From an uncultured Lachnospiraceae bacterium (GTDB lineage: Bacteria > Bacillota > Clostridia > Lachnospirales > Lachnospiraceae), in NCBI GenBank assembly GCA_900320485.1, contig ONSO01000029.1, forward strand, positions 1 through 32,814: DNA of 32,814 nucleotides. The letters are read 5' to 3'. The notes beneath the pieces are model-generated. The model was not told the DNA's origin. It saw only the letters and a program-made list of their open reading frames with translations, and did not search any database. A program made the position numbers and the translations under genes. Of the stretch, positions 22,805-31,448 are shown in pieces. Numbering within the stretch: the stretch's first letter is position 1; each line of letters opens with the position of its first letter.

Positions 22805-25465
22805 GTGGGAGAACAATTACCCGCCAAAAGGGCGGCTGAAAATGAAAATACGTACGTGGAAAAGCCCATGGGGGAAATGCGCGTCTCCGTAAGGCGTCTG
22901 GTGGAGTTCCTGTTAAGGGAAGGGGACATTGACAACCGTCATCAGGCGGGATCTGAAACGGCCATGCAGGAGGGCAGCAGGATCCATCGCATGCTGCAAA
23001 AGCGGATGGGATCGGAGTATCAGGCGGAGGTGCCCCTGAAGGGTTTCTTTCCGGCGGATGGATATGTCTTGGTGGTGGAAGGCCGGGCCGACGGTATTTT
23101 AGACGTGCCGGAGAAGCTGATGGTAGATGAGATCAAGGGGACGTACCGGGATCTGAATCATCTTCGGCGTCCCGTCCACGTTCACCTGGCGCAGGCAAAA
23201 TGCTATGCGTATCTTATCAATCAGCAAAAGAAGCGGGAAAAGGTTCAGGTCAGAATGACCTACTGCAACATAGAGACGGAAGACATCCGCTATTTTCACG
23301 AAGAATATACGGCCGGCGAGCTAACGGAGTGGTTTGAGGGCCTGATCGGGGAATGGCGGAAATGGTCGGATCATGCCTGGAAATGGCGTGGAATACGCCA
23401 AAATTCCCTGAACGCGCTGGAATTTCCTTTTCCGTATCGTGATGGCCAAAAGGATCTGGTGTCCTATGTTTACCAGACCATCTATCACCGTAAAAAGCTG
23501 TTTATCGAGGCCCCTACGGGCGTCGGAAAGACCATTTCCACCATTTTCCCTGCCATGAAGGCCATGAGCAGGGACATGGGGGAGAGATTGTTTTACCTGA
23601 CTGCAAAAACCATTGCAAGAACGGTGGCGGATGATACCATAGAGCTGTTAAGGGAGCAGGGACTGCGCTTCAAGAGCATTGTACTTACGGCAAAAGAAAA
23701 GATCTGCTTTATGGAGCAGACGGAATGTAATCCGGAGCATTGTCCTTATGCCAAGGGCCATTATGACAGGGTCAACGATGCCATTTTTGACCTGATCAGT
23801 CATAAGGACCGCTTTAGCAGGGAAGTGATCGAGGAATACGCGCAAAAACATCAGGTCTGCCCATTTGAATTGGCGTTGGACGTAAGCTTGTTTGCTGACG
23901 CCATCATCTGTGATTATAACTATCTTTTTGATCCCCACGTTTATCTAAAACGTTTTTTTGAGTCCGGAGGCGGAGATTATCTCTTCCTGATCGACGAGGC
24001 GCACAATCTGCTGGAACGGGGAAGGGAAATGTATTCCGCTGAGCTGGTGAAGGAGGATTTTTTGGCGCTGAAGCGCGTAGTACAGGAGGAAGTTCTGGCA
24101 CAGATGGAAGGGGCGGCGAAGGAAAAAAGAAAAAAAGAGACTGCAAAATCGGACGAAAACGTGCAACTGACCTTAGAGATGACGGGATTGTCACTTGAAG
24201 CGTCGCAGCTGGAAAAGCCCGTAAAATCAAGAAAAAAGAAAATTGCAAGAAGCATCTTCCTAAGAGAGGGCTACGCCGAAAAAATCATTCATCATCTTGA
24301 AAAGTGCAATAAAGAACTACTGTTATTCAAAAGAGAATGCGAAAAAGAGATGGTTGTGGAAGAAATCGACGGCTTTGTAAATGCCCTAAACCGGCTTTAC
24401 GGCTGCCTCTCGGATTATCTTTCCGAGCAGGAAGAGGAAACCGTGACCTGCCGGGAGGATTTATTGGAGTTTTATTTTGAAATCTCGCATTTCCTGGACA
24501 TCTATGAGCGCGTGGATGAGCATTACGTGAAATACGTACAGATGAGGGAAGACGGGAGTTTTCTCATGAAGCTGTTTTGCGTGAATCCCAGGGAAAACCT
24601 AAAGGAGTGCATGCTGAGGGGGAGAAGCTCCATTCTTTTCTCGGCAACGCTGCTTCCCATACAGTATTATAAGGAATTGCTGGGCGGGGAAAAAGAGGAT
24701 TATGAGGTTTATGCGAAGTCCGTCTTTGACAATGAAAAGCGAGCGTTATTTATTTCAAACGACGTCACAACGAAATATAGCAGGCGTTCTCCGGAAGAAT
24801 TTTACAATATCGCCCGTTATATTCACTGCGTCGTCAGCAGCAGGGCCGGGAATTACATGGTTTTCTTTCCTTCCTATGCGTTCCTTCAGTCCGTGTATGA
24901 CATATACGTGACGGAATTTCCCATGGAGGGCAGGGAGTGCATCCGGCAGAGGGAAATGATGACGGAGGAAGAAAAGGAATTTTTCTTAAGCAGATTTCAG
25001 GGAAATGAAAAGCTGGATCTTTCTTCCATTATTCAGATGGAAGTGGAGGAGGAAGAGGAAGCGGAGACGTTGGTGGGATTTTGCGTGCTTGGCGGGATCT
25101 TTAGCGAGGGCATTGACCTGAAGAATGATCGGCTGATCGGTGCCGTGGTCGTTGGCACGGGATTGCCGCAGGTAGGTTACGAGAAAGAGCTTTTGAAGGA
25201 ATACTTTGATGAGCGGGGAGAGAATGGCTTCGACTATGCCTATCGGTTCCCCGGAATGAATAAGGTACTCCAGGCGGCGGGAAGAGTGATCCGCACGCAA
25301 GAGGACGTGGGCGTGATCGCTCTTTTGGATGAACGCTTTCTTCAGGCGTCCTATCGCAAGCTGTTTCCCCGGGAATGGGAGCACGCGGAGGTTGTAAACG
25401 CGAAACTGCTTGAAACAAAACTGGAAAGATTTTGGGATTCTTGGGGGAAATACGGAAACTCATGA
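22805..25465 (+). CDS. PD-(D/E)XK nuclease / XPD-DinG type Fe-S helicase fusion
   Basis: About 886 residues. The N-terminal part has a Cas4-like nuclease pattern: GSRIHRMLQKRMGSEYQAEV, GRADGILDV, VDEIKGTY (D-E-x-K) and a following Gln/Tyr helix (HLAQAKCYAYL). The helicase part has Walker A EAPTGVGKTIST (near 23510), four cysteines of an XPD-type Fe-S cluster (near 23705, 23726, 23741, 23858), DEAH motif LIDEAHNLLERG (near 23990), SATLLP and motif VI AAGRVIRTQEDVG. It is probably a 5'-3' DNA helicase with nuclease in repair. Start: GTG 22805 has AGGAG nine bases upstream; ATG 22868, just before the conserved MRVSVRRLVEFLL, is the alternative. The stretch 24100-24240 is lysine-rich and variable. 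Confidence 0.88.
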   Translation: MGEQLPAKRAAENENTYVEKPMGEMRVSVRRLVEFLLREGDIDNRHQAGSETAMQEGSRIHRMLQKRMGSEYQAEVPLKGFFPADGYVLVVEGRADGILDVPEKLMVDEIKGTYRDLNHLRRPVHVHLAQAKCYAYLINQQKKREKVQVRMTYCNIETEDIRYFHEEYTAGELTEWFEGLIGEWRKWSDHAWKWRGIRQNSLNALEFPFPYRDGQKDLVSYVYQTIYHRKKLFIEAPTGVGKTISTIFPAMKAMSRDMGERLFYLTAKTIARTVADDTIELLREQGLRFKSIVLTAKEKICFMEQTECNPEHCPYAKGHYDRVNDAIFDLISHKDRFSREVIEEYAQKHQVCPFELALDVSLFADAIICDYNYLFDPHVYLKRFFESGGGDYLFLIDEAHNLLERGREMYSAELVKEDFLALKRVVQEEVLAQMEGAAKEKRKKETAKSDENVQLTLEMTGLSLEASQLEKPVKSRKKKIARSIFLREGYAEKIIHHLEKCNKELLLFKRECEKEMVVEEIDGFVNALNRLYGCLSDYLSEQEEETVTCREDLLEFYFEISHFLDIYERVDEHYVKYVQMREDGSFLMKLFCVNPRENLKECMLRGRSSILFSATLLPIQYYKELLGGEKEDYEVYAKSVFDNEKRALFISNDVTTKYSRRSPEEFYNIARYIHCVVSSRAGNYMVFFPSYAFLQSVYDIYVTEFPMEGRECIRQREMMTEEEKEFFLSRFQGNEKLDLSSIIQMEVEEEEEAETLVGFCVLGGIFSEGIDLKNDRLIGAVVVGTGLPQVGYEKELLKEYFDERGENGFDYAYRFPGMNKVLQAAGRVIRTQEDVGVIALLDERFLQASYRKLFPREWEHAEVVNAKLLETKLERFWDSWGKYGNS

Positions 25466-25588
25466 CTTGCTTTTCCTGATTTTGCATGGTAAAATCTTTC
25501 TATGCGATTCTGGAAACTCAAAAAAGGACGTGAACAGGGGAATTCCAAAGTGACACTTTAAAAAATATGTTGATGACAACTCTGTCAC

Positions 25589-25597
25589 TGTGGATAA
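25589..25597 (-). other. Consensus DnaA box in AT-rich intergenic region
   Basis: TGTGGATAA on the plus strand is the complement of the consensus box TTATCCACA. Near-matches TGTGGAATA (25601-25609) and TGTGGAAAC (25686-25694) lie in the same orientation in an AT-rich gap of about 300 bases. Apart from these and the promoter at its right end, I see nothing else in the gap 25466-25763. Confidence 0.5.
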
Positions 25598-25711
25598 CTC
25601 TGTGGAATAGGTGGATATTTCATGGGAAAACGGTTTAAAAACGACAGTTATTCCAAAAAACGGCTTTGAGATGCTTTTTTCAGATTGTGGAAACCATTTT
25701 TTTAATTGCAT

Positions 25712-25740
25712 TTGACGTTTATAAATAAAACACATATGTT
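25712..25740 (+). promoter_or_regulatory. SigA-type promoter of the ABC exporter operon
   Basis: TTGACG (25712-25717), a 17-base A/T-rich spacer and TATGTT (25735-25740), 23 bases before the ATPase start. Confidence 0.6.
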
Positions 25741-25763
25741 ATTATTTGTTGCGGAGAGGAAAC

Positions 25764-26678
25764 ATGGGCGTTTTGGTGGACATTCGGGACGTAAGTAAGG
25801 TGTATAATCCCGGAGAAAACGAAGTGAGGGCATTAGATCACGTAACGGTGACCATTGAGGAAGGGGAATACGTTGCCATCATCGGGCAATCGGGAAGCGG
25901 GAAATCCACGTTGATGAATATTCTGGGCTGTCTGGACGTCCCGACGGAGGGGGAGTATTTCCTTCATGGCAATGACGTAAAGGAATTAGATGACGACGAA
26001 TTGTCTGACATCCGAAATCAGGAGATCGGATTTATCTTTCAGGGCTTTAACCTGATCGCGAATCTTACGGCGCTGGAAAACGTGGAGCTTCCTCTGATCT
26101 ATCGCGGCGTTGGAAGGACAAAACGAAGGGAGCTTTCAGAAGCGGCGTTGGAGAAGGTGGGGCTTGGCAACCGCATGGATCACAAACCTTCCGAGATGTC
26201 CGGCGGCCAGCAACAGCGCGTGGCCATTGCAAGAGCCATCGCCCAGGCCCCGCCCGTGATCCTGGCAGACGAACCAACGGGTAATCTTGATTCGCATTCC
26301 ACGTGGGAGATCATGGATATTTTAGAGAATCTGCACGGAGAGGGCAGAACCGTGATCGTCATTACTCACAATGATGAGATCGCAGCCAGGGCAGACCGCG
26401 TGATCAAGATCATGGATGGTCACGTAGAGCAGGATAGCAGGCGGAGCCCCGGGGAAATAAATGAAGTAAGCCAGGGGGAGGATGCGTCACAAAGCGAAGG
26501 AGCAACGCAAAGTGCAGGAACTACGCAAAGCGAAGGAGCAACGCAAAGTGCAGGAACTACGCAAAGCGAAGGAGCGTCGCAAGGTACAGGAAAAACGCAA
26601 GGCATGGGAGCGGCGGAGGAAAGTCTGACGAGACCTGAAATGGCGGAAGGAGAAAAGAAAAGTGAAAACGAAGAATAA
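25764..26678 (+). CDS. MacB/LolD-type ABC transporter ATP-binding protein
   Basis: A 304-residue ATPase. Walker [18 protein letters not shown]-loop [17 protein letters not shown], signature [15 protein letters not shown], Walker [13 protein letters not shown] and H-loop VIVITHN identify the MacB/LolD (lipoprotein/peptide export) subfamily. Such ATPases usually end at about 225-235 residues; here a tail of about 70 residues of Ser/Gln/Glu/Gly/Thr repeats follows ([12 protein letters not shown] units). ATG 25764 is preceded by GGAGAGGA. The stop overlaps the next gene's GTG start by 17 bases. With the next two genes it forms an ATPase-adaptor-permease exporter, with no specific cargo indicated. 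Confidence 0.93.
   Translation: MGVLVDIRDVSKVYNPGENEVRALDHVTVTIEEGEYVAIIGQSGSGKSTLMNILGCLDVPTEGEYFLHGNDVKELDDDELSDIRNQEIGFIFQGFNLIANLTALENVELPLIYRGVGRTKRRELSEAALEKVGLGNRMDHKPSEMSGGQQQRVAIARAIAQAPPVILADEPTGNLDSHSTWEIMDILENLHGEGRTVIVITHNDEIAARADRVIKIMDGHVEQDSRRSPGEINEVSQGEDASQSEGATQSAGTTQSEGATQSAGTTQSEGASQGTGKTQGMGAAEESLTRPEMAEGEKKSENEE
26490..26582 (+). repeat. 36-bp tandem repeat in ABC ATPase tail
   Basis: The unit CAAAGCGAAGGAGCAACGCA... is present as two identical 36-bp copies (26490-26525, 26526-26561) plus a partial third from 26562. Each encodes the 12 residues [12 protein letters not shown]. Confidence 0.9.
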
Positions 26679-28140
26679 GAAAAAGAAAAAAGGGAAAAAA
26701 ATATGGATTTTCTTAATCCTTGTAGCCGTGATCATTGTTTGCGCGGTGATGCTGCGCGGAAGAGGGAAAGGCGCGAAAACGATTCCCGCGGTACAGACCG
26801 TCAAGGCGCATAAGGGCGATCTTCAGGAGGAGATTTCCAGCGTGGGCACCGTGGCGGGGGAGGAAGTCACCAGCATATATGCCCCTGCGTCCGGGACCTT
26901 AAAGGACGTAAAGGCCCGCGTGGGGGATGAGGTGAAGGCCGGGGAAGCCTTTATCACCTATGACCAGGATAAGCTGGAGGATGCCCTATACCAGGCAAAG
27001 CTCCAAAATGAAAAGACACAGATCGCTTATAATAATACCCTGGAGAGCAATTCCAAGGGGAATGGTAAGGTAAAGGAGGCAGACGTAAACCTTTCCGTAT
27101 TGGAAAAGCAGATCGCGGATCATGAGGATTACCTGAAAAATCTTCAAAAAGAGCTTTCCGATTATCTGACGAAGGAAAGCAATAATGCAGTGCTGGAAAA
27201 CTATAACCTGAAAAAGAAGCAGGCCCAGCTAAAGGAAAAACTGGAGACGCTTACCCCGGGCACGGAGGAGTATGCGGAGGCTGCAAAGTCCATGGAAAGC
27301 GTCCTGAACCAGATGGAGCAGCTGACCTTAAAGCAGTCCCTGACGACAAAATCAGATTACCAGGCGGAACTGGAAAAGAAGATCGCGCAGGAACAGGAAG
27401 CGGTGGCAGGCTTTCAGGAATACAAGGCAAAAATGGAAGTCCAAAAATCCACCGGCGAGGCGTCCGTTTTGGATGACTACGGAAAACGACAGCTGGAAAT
27501 TGACAAGGAATTGACGGATATTTCCTACCGCCAGCTTCTTGACGAGGCAGAAAGCGCAAAAAAAGGCATCAGCTCTGAATTTCAGGGCGTAGTGACAAAT
27601 CTTGGGGTAACGCCCGGAGGACCTGTTTCCGCCGGAATGCTTGTTGCCACTGTGGAGAGAACGGATCGGCTGAAGGTAAAGGCAAGCGCAACAAAATATG
27701 CCATGGAAAGACTGAGGATCGGTCAGAAGGTCGAGGCCGTCATTGGGGAGCGGACCTTTGAGGGCACCGTGTCCCACATAGACAAGATCGCAACGGTGAC
27801 AAACTTAAATGCGGCTTCCGTGGCATTTGAGGTGGAGCTTCAGGGGACGGATGAAAACGTATACCTCGGCATGGAGGCGAAGATGACCATTTATACCCAA
27901 AAGGCCGAGAACGTGCTGATCCTGCCCACGGAGGCGGTCAATGCCAATAAGGACGGCGATTTCGTCTATGCAGTGCAAGGCGGCGTCATCAGGATAAAGC
28001 CCGTGAAGGTTGGCATAGTTTCCAAGGGAATGGTACAGGTTTTGGAAGGCATTACGGAGAGTGATGACGTTGTAGTCAAATATGGCGGCATTCTCGAGGA
28101 TGGCATGCAGGTAAATGCTGCAGAGGCCGGCGAAGGCTGA
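26662..28140 (+). CDS. Efflux adaptor subunit (MacA/HlyD-like membrane fusion protein)
   Basis: A 492-residue protein with a very basic N-terminus, one transmembrane helix (IWIFLILVAVIIVCAVML), a split biotinyl-lipoyl domain (GDLQEEISSVGTVAG... and GVVTNLGVTPGGPVSAGMLV), a long coiled-coil hairpin between about residues 110 and 300, and a beta-barrel part (QKVEAVIGERTFEGTVSHID; NVLILPTEAV). This is the standard layout of periplasmic-type adaptors, which in Gram-positives link MacB-like permeases to the cell wall space. The GTG start at 26662 has AAGGAG upstream and overlaps the ATPase gene, implying coupled translation. Confidence 0.9.
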   Translation: MKTKNKKKKKGKKIWIFLILVAVIIVCAVMLRGRGKGAKTIPAVQTVKAHKGDLQEEISSVGTVAGEEVTSIYAPASGTLKDVKARVGDEVKAGEAFITYDQDKLEDALYQAKLQNEKTQIAYNNTLESNSKGNGKVKEADVNLSVLEKQIADHEDYLKNLQKELSDYLTKESNNAVLENYNLKKKQAQLKEKLETLTPGTEEYAEAAKSMESVLNQMEQLTLKQSLTTKSDYQAELEKKIAQEQEAVAGFQEYKAKMEVQKSTGEASVLDDYGKRQLEIDKELTDISYRQLLDEAESAKKGISSEFQGVVTNLGVTPGGPVSAGMLVATVERTDRLKVKASATKYAMERLRIGQKVEAVIGERTFEGTVSHIDKIATVTNLNAASVAFEVELQGTDENVYLGMEAKMTIYTQKAENVLILPTEAVNANKDGDFVYAVQGGVIRIKPVKVGIVSKGMVQVLEGITESDDVVVKYGGILEDGMQVNAAEAGEG

Positions 28141-28152
28141 TCGGAGTGAAAC

Positions 28153-29400
28153 ATGGCGCAGATTTTTGAATATTTCAAGATTGCCCTCATGAACATAAAG
28201 AGCAACAAGGGAAGATCCTTTCTAACCATGCTGGGCATCATTATAGGCATTTCCTCGGTCATTCTGATCATCACCGTGGGAAATGGCGTTAAAAACAGCG
28301 TAAACAGCGGCATCAACAGCATGGTTGGCAACCAGATTTCCTTTTCCTCCTATGAGCAGACGGAGCAGGGGGAGTACGTCGAACTGACTCTTTCGGATTT
28401 TGAGGAGATCAAAAAGACCATGCCTGACGTAAAAGAAATCTATGCAATGGATACGTATGGCACGCCCATCAGTAACCGCAGAGGGGACTTTGAGGGGAGA
28501 CTGATCGCGGGAACGCCGGGGATGAACTTCTCCTACAAGGATACTCCCCTGATGAGCGGAAGATATTTTACCGAGGGAGAATACTATCTGGGCGCCCCGG
28601 TGTGTATCATCCATGAAGATTCCGCAAAAGCCATGTTTGGCAACGTGGACGTGCTTGGCATGACGATGGAGATCACCTTTTATGGCATGCCCCTGGAACT
28701 GGAGATCATCGGCGTGCGGGAGGAAGAGAAGCTGGACGGCGTGTTCGCGTATCTGGAAAACTTTATTGACTTTGACTCCGAAATCCAAAAAGTGTACGTA
28801 GAGCTCCCTGCCAGTACCTTATTGGCCAGGTTTGGCATTGAGGATCCCGGATTTTCCTATTTCACCGTCGAGAGCGCAACGGCGGAATCCCAAAACCAGG
28901 TGGCCATGGACGTGCTGGAATACTGTGAGAATAAATTTGACTGCAAGGGAAAGGGTCTGGTTCACGTGGAAAACTTCGGAGATTACCTTGGGCAGATGAA
29001 CCAGGTGCTGGATTACGTGACCCTGTTTGTGGTGCTGGTGGCAGCCATCTCCCTTTTGGTGGGAGGGATCGGCGTCATGAACATTATGCTGGTGTCCGTG
29101 ACGGAGCGCACCAGAGAGATTGGCATCCGGAAATCCCTGGGTGCAAGAACCTCCTCCATCATGCTGCAGTTCTTGTCGGAATCCGCCGTGATCACGCTGC
29201 TTGGAGGCGTCATAGGCATACTTCTCGGGGTGGGAGGCGCATATCTTCTCTGCGCGGCCTTCCACATGTCTGCCAAGGTCAGCATACCCTCCGTCATCGG
29301 GGCCAGTGCCTTCTCTGCGGCAGTGGGGATCTTCTTTGGTCTCTATCCGGCGAAAAAGGCCGCAAAATTAAGCCCCATCGAAGCACTGAGACATGAATAA
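28153..29400 (+). CDS. MacB-like ABC transporter permease (FtsX family)
   Basis: A 415-residue permease. The first helix is in GRSFLTMLGIIIGISSVILI, followed by a large outer domain (about 50-275, MacB_PCD) and three C-terminal helices with the FtsX core: VVLVAAISLLVGGIGVMNIM, SVTERTREIGIRKSLGAR and PAKKAAKLSPIEALRHE. The ERTREIGI(R/K)K.LGA segment is the coupling helix typical of MacB. It works with the two preceding genes. ATG 28153 follows GGAGTG. Confidence 0.93.
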   Translation: MAQIFEYFKIALMNIKSNKGRSFLTMLGIIIGISSVILIITVGNGVKNSVNSGINSMVGNQISFSSYEQTEQGEYVELTLSDFEEIKKTMPDVKEIYAMDTYGTPISNRRGDFEGRLIAGTPGMNFSYKDTPLMSGRYFTEGEYYLGAPVCIIHEDSAKAMFGNVDVLGMTMEITFYGMPLELEIIGVREEEKLDGVFAYLENFIDFDSEIQKVYVELPASTLLARFGIEDPGFSYFTVESATAESQNQVAMDVLEYCENKFDCKGKGLVHVENFGDYLGQMNQVLDYVTLFVVLVAAISLLVGGIGVMNIMLVSVTERTREIGIRKSLGARTSSIMLQFLSESAVITLLGGVIGILLGVGGAYLLCAAFHMSAKVSIPSVIGASAFSAAVGIFFGLYPAKKAAKLSPIEALRHE

Positions 29401-29415
29401 ATATCGTCTTTTCCA

Positions 29416-29444
29416 TTGCGAAACAGAGCAAAAAATGATATGCT
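29416..29444 (+). promoter_or_regulatory. SigA-type promoter of the lipid kinase gene
   Basis: TTGCGA (29416-29421), 17 bases, TATGCT (29439-29444), some 70 bases before the start at 29515. Confidence 0.55.
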
Positions 29445-29514
29445 ATTGCCATAGAGACGTGCCGGCATACGTGCGCAAAAAGGCTTTGGTAAGGAATGGG
29501 GTGGCGAAGAGCTT

Positions 29515-30447
29515 ATGGGCAGTAAGGAAGGTTTCGAAATTTTGATCAATCCCGGCGCTTCCTCCGGCAGGGGGATGCGGGTCTGGAAAATAGTAAAAAA
29601 AGAGTTGGACGCAAGGGGCGTGCCTTACAGGAAGCATGTTTTGAAGGCTCCGGGTGAGGCAACGCTCCTTGTGCGCAATTTAACGGAGAAACTGACAAAG
29701 GACTGTCACGTTCTGGTTCTGGGCGGGGACGGAACACTCAACGAGGTCTTAAACGGCATAAGGGATTTTAAACATACTGTTTTGTCCTGCATACGGACGG
29801 GATCGGGAAATGATTTTGCAGTCAACGTGGAGGTGGACAAGAACCCTTTAAGGGCCCTTTCAGGGCTACTGGATCACCCCATGGAAGCGGCGCTGGATTA
29901 TGGCGAGATACGGGCGGATGAGCATGAGCCGCGCAGGTTCCTGATCAGCTGCGGCATGGGATATGACGCGGACATCTGCGAAGAAGTGTCAAGAAGCCGG
30001 CTGAAAAAGGTTTTGAACAGATTTGGGCTGGGAAAGCTGACCTACGTCATGATCGGCATCAAGCAGATCTTTACAAGGAATGACGCAGATGCCATGCTGT
30101 ATCTCGACGACAAAGAGCCCATCAAGGTGCCGAAACTGTTTTTTGCCGTCGGCATGATGCACCCGAAGGAAGGGGGCGGCGTGCCCTTTTGTCCGGAGGC
30201 GGATCCCACGGACGGCCTGATGGATCTGTGCCTCGTGAGGAACATGCCAAAGTGGAAGCTGACGATGGCGGTCGCACTGGTTTATTTCAAGAAGCATCTG
30301 CTATTTCGGAACATTACCTGCCATCGCTGCAAGACCATGCGTCTTGTGGCGGACAAGCCACAGTGGGTGCATCTCGACGGTGAGACGCCCTATCAGGCAA
30401 AGGAAGTGCTGTGGGTTTGCAAGGGCAAGGTCCGTTTCAGAAAATAG
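29515..30447 (+). CDS. Diacylglycerol kinase family lipid kinase (DagK/YegS type)
   Basis: A 310-residue protein: FEILINPGASSGRG, the nucleotide-binding VLVLGGDGTLNEVLNGI, RTGSGNDFAVNV, CGMGYDADICEEV, and a C-terminal beta-sandwich with HLDGETPYQ. These blocks define the DAGK_cat family (PF00781), which phosphorylates diacylglycerol or related lipids at the inner membrane face and recycles lipid from envelope synthesis. The usual 'PLGTGND' appears here as RTGSGND. The gene has its own promoter and lies 27 bases before mscS. Confidence 0.92.
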   Translation: MGSKEGFEILINPGASSGRGMRVWKIVKKELDARGVPYRKHVLKAPGEATLLVRNLTEKLTKDCHVLVLGGDGTLNEVLNGIRDFKHTVLSCIRTGSGNDFAVNVEVDKNPLRALSGLLDHPMEAALDYGEIRADEHEPRRFLISCGMGYDADICEEVSRSRLKKVLNRFGLGKLTYVMIGIKQIFTRNDADAMLYLDDKEPIKVPKLFFAVGMMHPKEGGGVPFCPEADPTDGLMDLCLVRNMPKWKLTMAVALVYFKKHLLFRNITCHRCKTMRLVADKPQWVHLDGETPYQAKEVLWVCKGKVRFRK

Positions 30448-30474
30448 AGTGAATCAAGTTAGGAGGGAAAAGCC

Positions 30475-31398
30475 ATGAACGAAACCTTAAAAAAATCAGA
30501 AGAAAAAAAAGAACGGAATAACAAGTCTGCGCTTCTTCGGTTGATCATTTTGGCAGTAATTCTGGCCATTATGGTTCCCGTCGGTTTTTTGACGCAGGTC
30601 TTTAGCTGGGAGGAACTGGAACGTGCGGAATTTAGTTTCTCCGTGTTGTGGAAATTGCTGGTTATGATCTTTTGCGTGATTACGGCGGAGACGTTGGTGG
30701 TATTCCTGCTGGGGCTTCCGAAGCCTAAGAGCCACAGGGCAAAGTCTATTCTCTCCATTATTTCCAGTCTCATGAAATACGTGGCTGCCATCGTTATTTT
30801 GTGCTGGGGGCTATCCCTTCTTGGCGTGAACGTGTCAACCATCGTGGCCAGCGTCGGGATTGTGGCACTGATCGTTGGATTCTCGGCGGAGAGCCTGATC
30901 GCCGACGTGGTAACGGGAGCGTTTATGATCTTTGAAAATCACTATAACGTCGGAGACATCATTGAAGTGGACGGTTTTCGCGGAACCGTGACGGACATTG
31001 GCATTCGTACCACTTGCATTACCGATCCGGGGGACAACGTAAAGATTGTAAACAATTCTGCGATGAAGAACATTTTAAACCGTTCTGACAGAATGTCCCG
31101 CAGTATTAGCGACATAGGAATTCCCTACGGAACCGACCTGGAGAAGCTCGAGGAGCAGATTCCGGCGCTGATGAAGGAAATCTATGAGAAGCATAAGGAC
31201 CTGATGAAGGAAGAACCAAAGTATCTTGGAGTGAACGAATTGGCGGACAGCGCCGTGGTGCTTCGGTTTTTGGTATTTGTGGATGAGAAGGACATTTATT
31301 CAGGAGCGAGGGTGCTGAATCATGATCTGTTCCTTGGGTTCCGGAAACTTGGGGTGGAGGTCCCCTTCCCTCAGGTGGACGTGCACGTGGACAAATAG
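30475..31398 (+). CDS. mscS: Small-conductance mechanosensitive channel (MscS family)
   Basis: A 307-residue channel. Basic N-terminus, two helices (about 20-90), then the pore helix region VSTIVASVGIVALIVGFSAE with Gly/Ala packing, followed by the MscS beta-domain motif GAFMIFENHYNVGDIIEVDG, FRGTVTDIGIRTTCI and NNSAMKNILNRS. The C-terminal alpha/beta domain ends VEVPFPQVDVHVDK. It opens under membrane tension after osmotic downshift. TTAGGAGGG lies seven to eight bases before ATG 30475. Probably cotranscribed with the lipid kinase. Confidence 0.93.
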   Translation: MNETLKKSEEKKERNNKSALLRLIILAVILAIMVPVGFLTQVFSWEELERAEFSFSVLWKLLVMIFCVITAETLVVFLLGLPKPKSHRAKSILSIISSLMKYVAAIVILCWGLSLLGVNVSTIVASVGIVALIVGFSAESLIADVVTGAFMIFENHYNVGDIIEVDGFRGTVTDIGIRTTCITDPGDNVKIVNNSAMKNILNRSDRMSRSISDIGIPYGTDLEKLEEQIPALMKEIYEKHKDLMKEEPKYLGVNELADSAVVLRFLVFVDEKDIYSGARVLNHDLFLGFRKLGVEVPFPQVDVHVDK

Positions 31399-31448
31399 GC
31401 ATTACCGTGGGAAACCATTGTTTTGGCTTTGCGGGAGGTGACAGTCCA

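Noticed and set aside
25466..25763. A chromosomal replication origin.
   Set aside because: Only one perfect DnaA box, and none of the genes that usually flank an origin are present.
26490..26582. Tandem repeats considered as a CRISPR array.
   Set aside because: Copies are directly adjacent without spacers and lie in frame within the ABC ATPase gene.
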